NCBI RefSeq assembly: GCF_002860285.1
Contig: NZ_PGVF01000011.1
Span: 124,001-188,000 of the forward strand
DNA from: Bacillus sp. M6-12
Lineage (GTDB): Bacteria > Bacillota > Bacilli > Bacillales > DSM-1321
Direction of reading: 5' to 3'
DNA length: 64,000 nt
A program made the position numbers and the translations under genes. Below the pieces are notes generated by a model. It was not told where the DNA came from and searched no databases. It saw only the letters and a list, made by a program, of their open reading frames with translations. Below, in pieces: positions 16,138-25,039 of this stretch (position 1 is the first letter of the stretch; each line of letters starts with the position of its first letter).

Positions 16138-16259
16138 ATTTTTTAATTAGAGAACCACCTATTAACTAATACAAATGTAGCTGCCAAAGGGTAGCCTTAG
16201 TTCCTTACTCGGCGTTCCTTTAGTGGAGAGCGCTTGCGCATTTCTAATGAGCGGCCTGC

Positions 16260-16288
16260 TTCCTGTTGGAGGGTATTTATGGTATAAT
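16260..16288 (+). promoter_or_regulatory. Extended -10 promoter of ydjO copy 2
   Basis: TGGTATAAT (TATAAT at 16283-16288 with an extended TGN) has a weak -35 (TTCCTG) 17 bases upstream. It leaves a 5' leader of about 100 bases before the ATG at 16396, common in cold-induced messages. Confidence 0.6.
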
Positions 16289-16395
16289 GAAATAAGACGT
16301 CAGCATTGGTAACGCAATTATTTCATAATATTTATATGTAAGACTGTTAAGGCAAAAGTCGCAAATAACCAAATGACGTTAAAGGAGTGGGATGC

Positions 16396-16596
16396 ATGTA
16401 TAATCGCAAAAATGTTGAAGAAGTACCACCGGAAGAAACAAAAGTATGGGAATGTACCTCCGATACGTGCAAAGGCTGGGTTCGTGATAATTTTAGAACA
16501 GAAGGAAGCCTGACTTGCCCACTTTGCGGCAGTGAAATGACTGCCAGTACGAAAATGCTGCAGGCCATTAATAATCCAAGAATTACACAAGCATAA
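16396..16596 (+). CDS. ydjO: YdjO-family small zinc-ribbon-like protein, copy 2
   Basis: Sixty-six residues from ATG 16396 (8 bases after AAAGGAG) with Cys pairs CTSDTCKGWVR and TCPLCGSEM in the same spacing as the copy at 13009. A GTG three codons upstream overlaps the ribosome site and is rejected. The protein belongs to the YdjO family; two Cys pairs suggest one bound zinc. It has its own promoter and terminator, so it is a single-gene unit. Function unknown. Confidence 0.82.
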   Translation: MYNRKNVEEVPPEETKVWECTSDTCKGWVRDNFRTEGSLTCPLCGSEMTASTKMLQAINNPRITQA

Positions 16597-16614
16597 TAGA
16601 ACGGTTTTTTGATA

Positions 16615-16642
16615 GGCACCTGATAAAGGTGCCTTTTGCTTT
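16615..16642 (+). terminator. Terminator after ydjO copy 2
   Basis: GGCACC/GGTGCC stem with loop TGATAAA followed by TTTTGCTTT. Confidence 0.8.
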
Positions 16643-16844
16643 GCTGAAGAAAAATAGGCAGCGATGAAATATATTTTTAATCAAAAGGTGTAAATGACGA
16701 AGTCTTCTGCAATTCCTCTTTAGCTTGCAGCTGATCTCATGCTTGTGTGCTTTACTCCCGGAGCTGCATATATCATAAAGGCTTTTAAATTCATAACACA
16801 GAGATTAAGTTAGAAATAATACATACAGAATGGGGAGAAATATT

Positions 16845-19124
16845 ATGCTTTACAGGGTATCGGTAAGAAATCTTGTGGAATACGTATACCGCAGCGGAAG
16901 CATTTCTTCCCGTTTTAGGACGGCTGTCCCGCTTTCTGAAGGTACCAAGGCACATGTGAAGCTGCAGAGTGATTATAGCGGCAATGATCAAAGCGAGGTA
17001 TTCCTAAAAACCGAAATTTCATTTGAAGAGTTAGTTTTTATTATTGAGGGACGATGTGATGGACTTCTTTTCAATGGCAATGATGTAACGATAGAGGAGA
17101 TTAAGTCCACAGCCGGCGATTTAGACGAAATTGAAGAAGATAGTTATCCAGTTCACTGGGGCCAGGCAATGTGTTATGCATATATTTATGCTATGGATCA
17201 TGGCCTTAGTGAGATGAATGTTAAATTAACTTATTTCCAAACAGCCACGGAGGAGCAGAAAAGCTTCTTGCGAAAATTCTCCGCTGCACAGCTCCACGAT
17301 TTCATTATAAAAATGCTCAAAGGATTTTATCCCTACGCCAAATGGAAAACTAACCACATCGCAGAGAGAGACGCCAGCATAGCCAATCTTTCGTTTCCGT
17401 TTCCGGAGTACAGAGCAGGGCAAAGAAAACTGGCGGGAGCTGTTTATAAAACCATAGAAGATAAAAGAAGTTTGTTTGCAGATGCACCGACGGGTATTGG
17501 CAAAACAATCAGTGTTTCATTTCCTGCGGTGAAAACGATTGGCGAGGGGCAAACTCAAAAAATCTTTTACTTAACAGCAAAAACGGTTGCTAGGAAGGCT
17601 GCCGAGGATGCTTTTTCAAGAATGCTGGATACCGGGCTGAAACTAAAAGCTGTCGTAATCACAGCTAAGGATAAAATTTGTTTTAAAAATAATGGAGAAT
17701 GCAGTTTAGGAACTTGTGAATATACAGATGGATATTATGACCGCTTGAATGATGCTCTGCTGGATTTGCTAACGAATGAAAGCCTGATCAACAGGCCTGT
17801 GATCGAGGCTTATGCCTTAAAGCATAGCTTATGTCCATTTGAATTTTCTTTGGATGCCGCCTATGCCAGTGACACCGTTATTTGTGACTATAATTATATT
17901 TTTGATCCTCGTGTGTCCCTCAAAAGGTTTTTAGAGGAACAAAAGCGGCAGACGGTATTGCTGATTGATGAGGCGCATAATCTGGTGGACCGGGGAAGGG
18001 AAATGTTTTCCGCTGTTTTGCATAAAAAAGTATTCCTCGACCTAAAACGCCAATACAAAGGGAACGAGGCCCTTGTTTTTGAGACTGCCTCCACTTTAAA
18101 CAGCCATTTTATTTCGCTGAAAAAACAATGCGGTGAGGAAAAAAAGCTTGTATCAAACGAGCTGCCTGAGGGTTTTCTGCCGCTTCTGGAAAATTTCACT
18201 TCAGCAGCGGAAATGGTTCTTCTCAGGAATTCTGGAAACGAATCCGCCCTGCAAGAAGCATATTTCGAGGCCCAATCCTTCCTGAAAATCGCAAAATTGT
18301 TTGACGAAAGTTTTGTAACTTATGCTGAAACAATAAAAAATGATGTAAGCCTAAAGCTGTTTTGCCTTGACCCGGCGGATCACTTAAAGAGGATGGGCAA
18401 GGGTTTTCGTGCTAAGATACATTTTTCTGCTACAATGGCTCCGCTCTCCTACCACACAGACCTTCTCGGAGGCGGAGAGGATGATTACCATATTGCAATC
18501 GGCTCCCCTTTTACCAGTGAGCAAACAGAAGTTTCTATTCTGCCGCTTTCAACCCGGTTCAGAGACCGCCCGGCTGCAATAGAACCAATTGTCGCGCTGC
18601 TAAAAGAAATTGAAAAGAATGAAACAGGAAATTACCTTGTCTTTTTCCCGTCGTATAAATTTTTAAGTGATGTTAATGAAAAGCTTGAGGAAGCTGGCAT
18701 TGAGGCAAATGTGCTGTTACAGGATTCTTCCTTTAATGAGCAGGAACGTGATGAGTTTTTGAATTCCTTTAGTGAAGATCACAAAGGGCTGCTGCTTGGG
18801 TTTGCCGTAATGGGCGGAATATTTTCTGAAGGAATTGATTTAAAAGGGGATCGCCTTAATGGGGTAGTGATCATAGGTGTAGGTCTTCCGCAGCTAAGCT
18901 TTGAGCGTGATATTATAAAGGATTACTTTCAGAAATCAGGGAAAAATGGGTATGATTATGCCTATGTTTTTCCGGGAATGAATAAAGTGCTGCAAGCAGG
19001 CGGCAGATTGATTCGTTCGGAAACGGATACAGGAAAGATTTATTTGGTTGATGACCGCTTTCTTTCTAATAAATATAAACGCATGCTCCCGGAGAATTGG
19101 CGGGACTTTAAAGTATTAAACTAG
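16845..19124 (+). CDS. XPD/DinG-like Fe-S helicase with N-terminal PD-(D/E)XK nuclease domain
   Basis: A 759-residue protein. The N-terminal part (about 1-170) carries a PD-(D/E)XK-like signature: an acidic segment GRCDG near residue 70 and IEEIKS near 86, as in AddB/Cas4-type nucleases. The remainder is a superfamily-2 XPD/Rad3 helicase: Walker A DAPTGIGKT near 213-221, four Fe-S cysteines at 279, 286, 291 and 330, DEAH at 375-378, and C-terminal motifs FSEGIDLKGD and QAGGRLIRSETDTG. ATG 16845 follows GGGGAG by 7 bases; an ATG five codons upstream has no ribosome site. Such a fusion predicts unwinding coupled to cleavage in DNA repair. It is a monocistronic unit and distinct from standard DinG. 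Confidence 0.85.
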   Translation: MLYRVSVRNLVEYVYRSGSISSRFRTAVPLSEGTKAHVKLQSDYSGNDQSEVFLKTEISFEELVFIIEGRCDGLLFNGNDVTIEEIKSTAGDLDEIEEDSYPVHWGQAMCYAYIYAMDHGLSEMNVKLTYFQTATEEQKSFLRKFSAAQLHDFIIKMLKGFYPYAKWKTNHIAERDASIANLSFPFPEYRAGQRKLAGAVYKTIEDKRSLFADAPTGIGKTISVSFPAVKTIGEGQTQKIFYLTAKTVARKAAEDAFSRMLDTGLKLKAVVITAKDKICFKNNGECSLGTCEYTDGYYDRLNDALLDLLTNESLINRPVIEAYALKHSLCPFEFSLDAAYASDTVICDYNYIFDPRVSLKRFLEEQKRQTVLLIDEAHNLVDRGREMFSAVLHKKVFLDLKRQYKGNEALVFETASTLNSHFISLKKQCGEEKKLVSNELPEGFLPLLENFTSAAEMVLLRNSGNESALQEAYFEAQSFLKIAKLFDESFVTYAETIKNDVSLKLFCLDPADHLKRMGKGFRAKIHFSATMAPLSYHTDLLGGGEDDYHIAIGSPFTSEQTEVSILPLSTRFRDRPAAIEPIVALLKEIEKNETGNYLVFFPSYKFLSDVNEKLEEAGIEANVLLQDSSFNEQERDEFLNSFSEDHKGLLLGFAVMGGIFSEGIDLKGDRLNGVVIIGVGLPQLSFERDIIKDYFQKSGKNGYDYAYVFPGMNKVLQAGGRLIRSETDTGKIYLVDDRFLSNKYKRMLPENWRDFKVLN

Positions 19125-19226
19125 CAGAGCTGGATACTTGATTTTTATGTGAAAAACTTGTCCTTTCCGTTAACACCTTAATCCATTACAATAAGATAGA
19201 TAATTCTTTAGGGGAAGGTGATAGTA

Positions 19227-21368
19227 GTGGAAACAGTTATATTTTCATCAAACCCGATATTGATTGTGATAGCGATCATTTTAACATATATCGCGGCATA
19301 TACCGCACTCGATCTAATAACACTTATTCAAACGAAGGAAAAAAATAGAAGGTTCCTGTTCCTGGGGTCATCCTTTTCCTTAGGAATTGGGATTTGGGCT
19401 ATGAATTTTTTTGGATCCATAGTACAGGATCTTATTTCAGTAAATGTTTCGCTAATGTTTCTGTCTATGATTCTTGGTATATCTTTTTCAGGCATGGCCG
19501 TTTATTCCATAACGAACAGAAGGTTAAAAAACTTTCATATGTTTGAAGGCAGTATTTTGCTCACATTGGCTGTTTTGGCAAACCATATTGTCGGGATAAC
19601 AGCACTCAAGACCGGAATCCATTATGATATGCCAGTCCTGACTCTGACCGTTTTGATTATGCTGGGAATGTTTTATTTTTCACTGTGGCTTCTGTCTGGT
19701 TCCAATCGTTTTGTTAAGGGAAACCAGTTTTGGCTAAAGCCTGTTGGCGCTTTAATCATTACGGGGGCGATTATTGAAGGGAACTTTCTGCTGTCTAGAG
19801 CAATGACGTATCAGGAAGCTGCTGAAATAACGCAGGGACAAAGTTCGTTATTAATATATATTGTGGTGTTCGTTTCCATTTTGATACTGGGAGGCTTGGT
19901 CAGCTCCAGCACATTGCTGAGCAGGAGGCTTGCCGCAAGTGATATCCATGTAAAAGATTTGCTGTTTGCCCTTGATGAATCATCGATTGTAGCAATTACT
20001 GATCCAAAGGGAAGAATCACATATGTAAATGATAAATTTATTGAGATTTCAAAATATACGGAAGCTGAATTGATTGGCCAGGATCATGCCATACTTAATT
20101 CCGGTTATCATTCGAAGGAATTTTTTAAAGAGCTCTGGAGAACAATTGGACAGGGGAAAACATGGTATGGAGAAATTCGCAACAAGGCTAAGGACGGGTC
20201 CCTTTACTGGGTGAATACAACAATTGTCCCGTTTTTAAACAGAAAAGGTAAGCCTTATCAATACGTCTCTATTCGAACAGATATTACAAACCGAAAAAAA
20301 GCTGAGATTGATTTAAAAAACTCGCTGAAGGATATTAAAGACATTCACTTTGCATTGGATCAGTCATCGATTGTAGCATTTACGGACAACCGGGGAGTCA
20401 TTACAAATGTAAATGACAGGTTCTGTGAGACGTCAAAGTATTCACGTGAGGAACTTATTGGCTCCACACACAGAATCTTAAACTCAGGTTACCATTCGAA
20501 GGACTTTTTTAAAAACCTGTGGGATACCATTTCAAGCGGGTCTGTCTGGAAGGGCGAGATTAGAAACCGGGCAAAGGATGGTTCATTTTATTGGGTATCC
20601 ACGACAATAGTTCCGTTTTTGGATGAGCGAAATAAGCCTTATCAATATCTTGCGATCCGCAATGATATTACAGAACGGAAAAAGACAGAGGAGATAGTCC
20701 ACCGCCAGGATAAGCTGGCGGCAGTAGGACAGCTGGCTGCAGGAGTTGCACATGAAATCCGCAATCCGCTTACATCGATGAAAGGCTATGCGGAATTTCT
20801 TCAATTGGACGAAACGAGTCCGGAGCGGCGTGAATATCTCGACATCATCCTTGATGAGATTGACAGGGTTAATTCCATTGTGGAAGAATTTATGGTGCTG
20901 GCGAAGCCGCAGACCGTTGATCTGGAAGAGCGCAATATCATTCCGATTATCCAGAATGTCTTGTCTCTCGTTGAATTTGAAGCAAAGAAAAAGAAGGTCA
21001 CTTTGGATTTTCAATGCGATGAATCATTTATTAAAGTTTCATGCGATGAAAACCGTTTAAAACAAGTTTTCCTCAATTTCCTGAAAAACGGGATTGAAGC
21101 TATGCCTAATGGCGGGAATATGACCGTGACGGCGGAAACCAAAGACAAGTCAGTTCATGTGGCCTTTAAGGACACTGGAGTTGGTATACCTGAGGAAAAG
21201 CTGAAGAAATTGGGTGAGCCTTTCTTCACAACTAAGAAAAATGGCAATGGGCTGGGTTTAATGGTCAGCTTCCGGATTATTGAAAGCCATCGAGGAAAGG
21301 TATTTATTGAAAGCCGTTTGAATGAGGGAACCACCTTTAGTATCCTTCTCCCAGCCGAATCAGCTTAA
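19227..21368 (+). CDS. Membrane sensor histidine kinase with two PAS domains
   Basis: About 713 residues. Residues 1-230 hold about seven transmembrane helices with partial MHYT-like motifs (GIWAMNFFG, ANHIVGI) that lack the defining Met-His-Tyr. Two similar PAS-PAC units follow (about 240-350 and 365-475; both contain LNSGYHSK and an NKAKDGS/NRAKDGS segment), then HisKA (phospho-acceptor His near 509 in GVAHEIRNPLTSMKGY) and an ATPase domain with NGIEAMPNGG, DTGVGIPEE and GNGLGLMV. It resembles sporulation-type kinases of the KinA-E group. GTG 19227 follows GGGGAAGG by 8 bases; an in-frame GTG three codons earlier overlaps that site. No response regulator is adjacent, consistent with an orphan phosphorelay kinase. 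Confidence 0.83.
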   Translation: METVIFSSNPILIVIAIILTYIAAYTALDLITLIQTKEKNRRFLFLGSSFSLGIGIWAMNFFGSIVQDLISVNVSLMFLSMILGISFSGMAVYSITNRRLKNFHMFEGSILLTLAVLANHIVGITALKTGIHYDMPVLTLTVLIMLGMFYFSLWLLSGSNRFVKGNQFWLKPVGALIITGAIIEGNFLLSRAMTYQEAAEITQGQSSLLIYIVVFVSILILGGLVSSSTLLSRRLAASDIHVKDLLFALDESSIVAITDPKGRITYVNDKFIEISKYTEAELIGQDHAILNSGYHSKEFFKELWRTIGQGKTWYGEIRNKAKDGSLYWVNTTIVPFLNRKGKPYQYVSIRTDITNRKKAEIDLKNSLKDIKDIHFALDQSSIVAFTDNRGVITNVNDRFCETSKYSREELIGSTHRILNSGYHSKDFFKNLWDTISSGSVWKGEIRNRAKDGSFYWVSTTIVPFLDERNKPYQYLAIRNDITERKKTEEIVHRQDKLAAVGQLAAGVAHEIRNPLTSMKGYAEFLQLDETSPERREYLDIILDEIDRVNSIVEEFMVLAKPQTVDLEERNIIPIIQNVLSLVEFEAKKKKVTLDFQCDESFIKVSCDENRLKQVFLNFLKNGIEAMPNGGNMTVTAETKDKSVHVAFKDTGVGIPEEKLKKLGEPFFTTKKNGNGLGLMVSFRIIESHRGKVFIESRLNEGTTFSILLPAESA

Positions 21369-21383
21369 TCTTAATAGTCTATC

Positions 21384-21419
21384 AAAGAACCTTGCTGCTT
21401 TTGTAGCGGGGTTCTTTTT
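21384..21419 (+). terminator. Terminator after the PAS kinase
   Basis: AAAGAACC-TT-GCTGC pairs with GTAGC-GG-GGTTCTTT around TTTT, followed by T-rich sequence. Confidence 0.9.
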
Positions 21420-21614
21420 CCTTTTAACTTCTAATGGATTTATGTTTACATGCGAGTGAAGAAAACAGCCAGCCTAATTAGTCTGGAACATTTTTATATA
21501 CTTTTGAAATGTACATATAGTCAACTCTTGGTATAGTATGGTAAGGTACATCCATGCCCTGGCAGCTTCTTTCCGGGAAGGGCCAAACAACTGTGGGTTA
21601 CATAAGGAGAAATC

Positions 21615-22805
21615 GTGTTGAAGAAGAAAGTAAAACAACAAGTATATATTTTACAAGGGTTTTATTTATTCGTATTTTTTGCAATGGGAAGCCTATACCC
21701 GTTGCTGTCCCTTTATTTAAGCGAAGTGGAAGGTTTAAATGGCTATCAAATTGGTACTGTATTATCGATTGGCCCGGTTATCATGATTTTCTTTCAGCCG
21801 CTTTGGGGAATGATTTGTGATAGTACACAAAAGCCCCGGCTGATCTTAACGCTCACAACTGCTCTTGCTGGATTACTGGGGCTTACCTACCTGCTGGCGG
21901 ACGATTATTATGTATTTATTATTGCAGCTATATTTGTAGCCGTTTTTCAAAGTGCCGTTATTCCGGTATCTGACAGTATTTCTCTACAGTTTTCCACCCG
22001 TGAAAAATTGAATTATGGAAATATCAGACTATTTGGTTCATTTGGATTTGGTCTTGCAGTTTTCTCTATTGGCAGGGCTTCTGAAACCAGCATTGGCCTT
22101 TCTGTAATCTTTTATGTATTTTTTGCGGCATTTATTATTGCTTCTGTTTTATCTCTAAAGATGCCTAATGAAAACCCAAAGTCAAAGGGCAATATTCTCG
22201 CTGGGGTTAAAGAAATCTTTGGACTGAAAAAATTTGTGGTGTTTTTGGCCATTACGTTTTTGATTTTTGGGCCAAACCTTGCGAATAATGTTTACTTTGG
22301 ATTATTCATTGAAGACAGGGGAGGAACATATGCGGGAATTGGTCTTGCTTTTTTGATTGCTGTTCTATCTGAAATTCCATTTATGCAGGTTGCCGGAAGG
22401 CTGATCAACAAGGTTGGGCTTATGCATGTCATAGCGTTAGCCAGCGCTGTATCCCTTGTAAGGTGGATATTTTATTTTACCCAGCCAGGCCTGGAAATAA
22501 TATATTTGTCCGCTGTGATTCAGGGTTTTTCAATTGGTCTGTTTATACCCGCAGGTCTTCGCTATGTACGTGAAATCATGCCGGAGCATATTATGGTTAC
22601 AGCCGTCACGATGTACTCTGCGATCGGCAATGGTCTTGGCAATTGGTTTTCTACATTAGTGTCAGGAATTATTTATGATTCTTTTAACATATATGCCGTA
22701 TATTTATTCTTTGCCATGCTTTCAGCCGCCGGGTTTCTTCTCGCCATATGGATGCTGGCTGCAGAGAAGCAAGTGAAAAAGCCTTCTGGGGCAGCCGGAA
22801 AGTAA
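21615..22805 (+). CDS. MFS permease, sugar-permease-like (MFS_1-like, YwbF type)
   Basis: A 396-residue, 12-helix permease. The first helices (YLFVFFAMGSLYPLLSLYL) and the GNIRLFGSFGFGL segment after helix 4 match the LacY-like family that includes B. subtilis YwbF and phenylpropionate-type transporters. The start is GTG at 21615 or TTG at 21618; AAGGAGA is at 21604-21610, so spacing slightly favours the TTG. It is followed after 21 bases by a Cys-rich small gene with which it shares a terminator. Substrate cannot be inferred. Confidence 0.78.
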   Translation: MLKKKVKQQVYILQGFYLFVFFAMGSLYPLLSLYLSEVEGLNGYQIGTVLSIGPVIMIFFQPLWGMICDSTQKPRLILTLTTALAGLLGLTYLLADDYYVFIIAAIFVAVFQSAVIPVSDSISLQFSTREKLNYGNIRLFGSFGFGLAVFSIGRASETSIGLSVIFYVFFAAFIIASVLSLKMPNENPKSKGNILAGVKEIFGLKKFVVFLAITFLIFGPNLANNVYFGLFIEDRGGTYAGIGLAFLIAVLSEIPFMQVAGRLINKVGLMHVIALASAVSLVRWIFYFTQPGLEIIYLSAVIQGFSIGLFIPAGLRYVREIMPEHIMVTAVTMYSAIGNGLGNWFSTLVSGIIYDSFNIYAVYLFFAMLSAAGFLLAIWMLAAEKQVKKPSGAAGK

Positions 22806-22826
22806 GCAACGAGGAGAATAGAGTTT

Positions 22827-23012
22827 ATGAATCCGTTTCACTGCTGCGCTTCATGCGCCCATTACAGAGTAGTAAAAGAAGCGGGAAAAAAGGCTTTTTT
22901 ATGTTCACGATTAGGATTTGAAACAATGCCGAAATACCAATTCAATTGCTGGGCGCCAAAGGAAAGTACAAAGAGGCTTATGGAAAAACGGCTGAACAAT
23001 CGCATTCAGTAA
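22827..23012 (+). CDS. Small Cys-rich protein of unknown function
   Basis: Sixty-one residues. The pattern FHCCASCAHY, FLCSRLGFET and FNCWAPKE gives five cysteines in a compact arrangement likely to bind a metal. I do not recognise a named family. The ATG follows GAGGAG by about 10 bases. It is the second gene of a unit with the MFS permease and ends at the terminator at 23014. Charged C-terminus (STKRLMEKRLNNRIQ) could bind nucleic acid, but that is only a guess. Confidence 0.7.
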   Translation: MNPFHCCASCAHYRVVKEAGKKAFLCSRLGFETMPKYQFNCWAPKESTKRLMEKRLNNRIQ

Positions 23013-23013
23013 G

Positions 23014-23045
23014 CAAGCGGGTAAGATTTACTGCTTGTTTTTTTC
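23014..23045 (+). terminator. Terminator after the Cys-rich gene
   Basis: CAAGC(G)GGTAA pairs with TTACTGCTTG around GAT, one bulged G, followed by TTTTTTT. Confidence 0.85.
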
Positions 23046-23096
23046 TTTGTTTACCAAATTATAAATTGAAGAGTTGTGGATAATTGAAGTAGTGAG

Positions 23097-23232
23097 TCTA
23101 TCTCCAGCTCCAGCGCCCAGCCCCGACGAAAAGGACGTGCTAGTGCCACCGTTAGGAATATCGGCAGCGTTTCATCGCACGAAACAAAGCGACATGGGAC
23201 TTTAGCAGTTCCTCCTCTAACCAGGGCGCTTG
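23097..23232 (+). repeat. Dispersed intergenic repeat, family A, copy 1
   Basis: Begins CTCCAGCGCCCAGCCCC and ends CAGGGCGCTTG, giving inverted ends. An internal ATCGCACGAAACAAAGC is found in reverse complement within the copy at 38731-39055, as is the AGCGCCCAGCCCC end. No open reading frame of note. Looks like a palindromic mobile or REP-like intergenic element common in Bacillaceae genomes. Confidence 0.7.
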
Positions 23233-23333
23233 AACTTTTGGTTCTTTGGCAGAATAGTTAATGCTTACTTTTTTCTTATAAAGAGACGATGTGATTTAAT
23301 AGAAATAGGAAGTTCTTTGAAAGGGAGATGCAA

Positions 23334-24128
23334 TTGAACCGGAAAAGTGTTTTAAGCTTAACGATTTTTTCTGCTGTGCTTACATTAACCTTTATTCTTA
23401 GCCTGTCATGGGCTTTGATTGATTATTACCGGGCAGCTCCGGAGCCAATAAAGACAGCTGATACCACAACTGAGGAAAACACGAAGAAAAAAGAAGCAAT
23501 GACCATTGTCGCGCTGGGCGATTCCCTTACCCGGGGGACAGGGGATGAAACAGGCAGAGGGTATGTAGGACTTATGTCTGAAATGCTGAAGCAGGAGTCT
23601 AATAAGGAAATCACCATTCATAATCTCGGCATTAACGGCCAGCGTTCAGCTGATTTAATGAAACAGGTTGAAAAACAGGAAATTCAGCGGCAAATTGGTA
23701 TGGCGGATGCCATTCTAATTACCATCGGCGGAAACGATCTTTTTCAGGGAGGACAAACCTTGATGAATATTGACCCAAAGGAAATTGACAAAGCACAAAA
23801 TAATTATGCCGCCAATGTGCAGTCAATCCTCAAAACAATCCGCACGAAAAACAGTGAAGCAGCTGTCTATCTAATCGGTCTTTATAATCCATTTATAGAA
23901 TTGGAAGATTCTCAGCTAACTACGAGGGCTGTCACCGAATGGAATCAACGGAGTGCGGAGTTAAGTGCAGAGTTCCCGCGAACTATTTTTGTCCCTACTT
24001 TTGATTTATTTCAGCTGAATATCAATGATTATCTATTTTCTGATAAGTTTCATCCAAACAAGGATGGCTATAAAATGATTGCTGACCGGGTTACAGCACT
24101 GCTTTCTCGGCAGGAGGGGGTTAAATAG
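23334..24128 (+). CDS. Membrane-anchored SGNH/GDSL hydrolase (YpmR-like)
   Basis: About 264 residues: an N-terminal membrane anchor or signal (residues 5-30), then an SGNH hydrolase domain with block I VALGDSLTRGTG (Ser nucleophile), block III ITIGGNDLF and block V SDKFHPNKDGY (catalytic Asp and His). Likely an extracytoplasmic esterase or lipase. TTG 23334 sits 6 bases after AAGGGAGA; the ATG six bases upstream directly abuts the ribosome site and is less likely. The stop overlaps the next gene by one base, forming an operon with an ABC-2 exporter. Confidence 0.82.
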   Translation: MNRKSVLSLTIFSAVLTLTFILSLSWALIDYYRAAPEPIKTADTTTEENTKKKEAMTIVALGDSLTRGTGDETGRGYVGLMSEMLKQESNKEITIHNLGINGQRSADLMKQVEKQEIQRQIGMADAILITIGGNDLFQGGQTLMNIDPKEIDKAQNNYAANVQSILKTIRTKNSEAAVYLIGLYNPFIELEDSQLTTRAVTEWNQRSAELSAEFPRTIFVPTFDLFQLNINDYLFSDKFHPNKDGYKMIADRVTALLSRQEGVK

Positions 24129-25039
24129 TGCCAAATGCTACACTGTCTGTTAAGGACCTGAGAAAAAAGATCGGCAAAAAGGAGATTATTAAAGGAATTT
24201 CCTTTGAACTGCAGGCGGGGGAAGTGTTTGGGTTTCTAGGCCCAAACGGTGCGGGGAAAACCACGACCATTAGGATGCTGGTTGGATTAATTAAACCGAC
24301 ATCAGGATCGATAAAGATTTGCGGCTATGATGTAAAAAAGGAATTTACCCAGGCTATGCGCCATTTAGGCTGTATAGTTGAGAATCCTGAGCTCTACCCG
24401 TTTCTGAGCGGCTGGGACAATTTACTGCATTTTGCACGAATGCTTCCTAATGTGGGAGAAGCCAGAATGGATGAGGTTATTCGTTTAGTTGGGCTTCAGG
24501 AGAGGATACATGATAAGGTGAAAACCTATTCGCTGGGCATGCGGCAGCGGCTGGGAATTGCACAGGCCCTGCTCAACAGCCCGAAGGTATTGGTGCTTGA
24601 CGAGCCAACAAATGGGCTGGATCCGGCAGGTATTAGGGAAATGCGCCAATTTATCCGGCAGCTTGCCGAACAGGAGGGACTAAGCGTCCTCGTTTCAAGC
24701 CATTTACTTAGCGAGATTCAGCTCTTGTGCGACCGGGTGGCTATCGTTGCAGCAGGAGAGGTAGTGCGGGTAGGATCAGTGTCAAGTCTTTTGGATAACC
24801 AGGAAAAAGCTGTCTGGCGCTTGGAGCCTTTTGAAAAAGGTTTAGAAATATTAAGCCGTTTCACTGAGCCATCGGAGGCTGGGGAAGGACTGATCATTAC
24901 AGAATATACAGAGGAAAAAGCTGCTGCGTGGAACAAGGAGCTGGTTGAAAGCGGTATTTCTGTCCTGGAAATGAACAGAAAGATGCCTGTTTTGGAAGAC
25001 CTATTTCTTGAGCTGACTGGAGGTAGCACGATTGAGTAA
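24128..25039 (+). CDS. ABC-2 type transporter ATP-binding protein
   Basis: A 303-residue ATPase with Walker A GPNGAGKTT, Q-loop region near VENPELYPFL, signature YSLGMRQRLG (replacing LSGGQ), Walker B VLVLDEPTNGLDP and switch His in SSHLLSEI. The C-terminal 80 residues are typical of bacitracin-type (BcrA) or lantibiotic-immunity ATPases. GTG start overlaps the upstream hydrolase stop by one base, and its end overlaps the permease by 8 bases. It powers the permease encoded next; the exported compound is unknown. Confidence 0.87.
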   Translation: MPNATLSVKDLRKKIGKKEIIKGISFELQAGEVFGFLGPNGAGKTTTIRMLVGLIKPTSGSIKICGYDVKKEFTQAMRHLGCIVENPELYPFLSGWDNLLHFARMLPNVGEARMDEVIRLVGLQERIHDKVKTYSLGMRQRLGIAQALLNSPKVLVLDEPTNGLDPAGIREMRQFIRQLAEQEGLSVLVSSHLLSEIQLLCDRVAIVAAGEVVRVGSVSSLLDNQEKAVWRLEPFEKGLEILSRFTEPSEAGEGLIITEYTEEKAAAWNKELVESGISVLEMNRKMPVLEDLFLELTGGSTIE

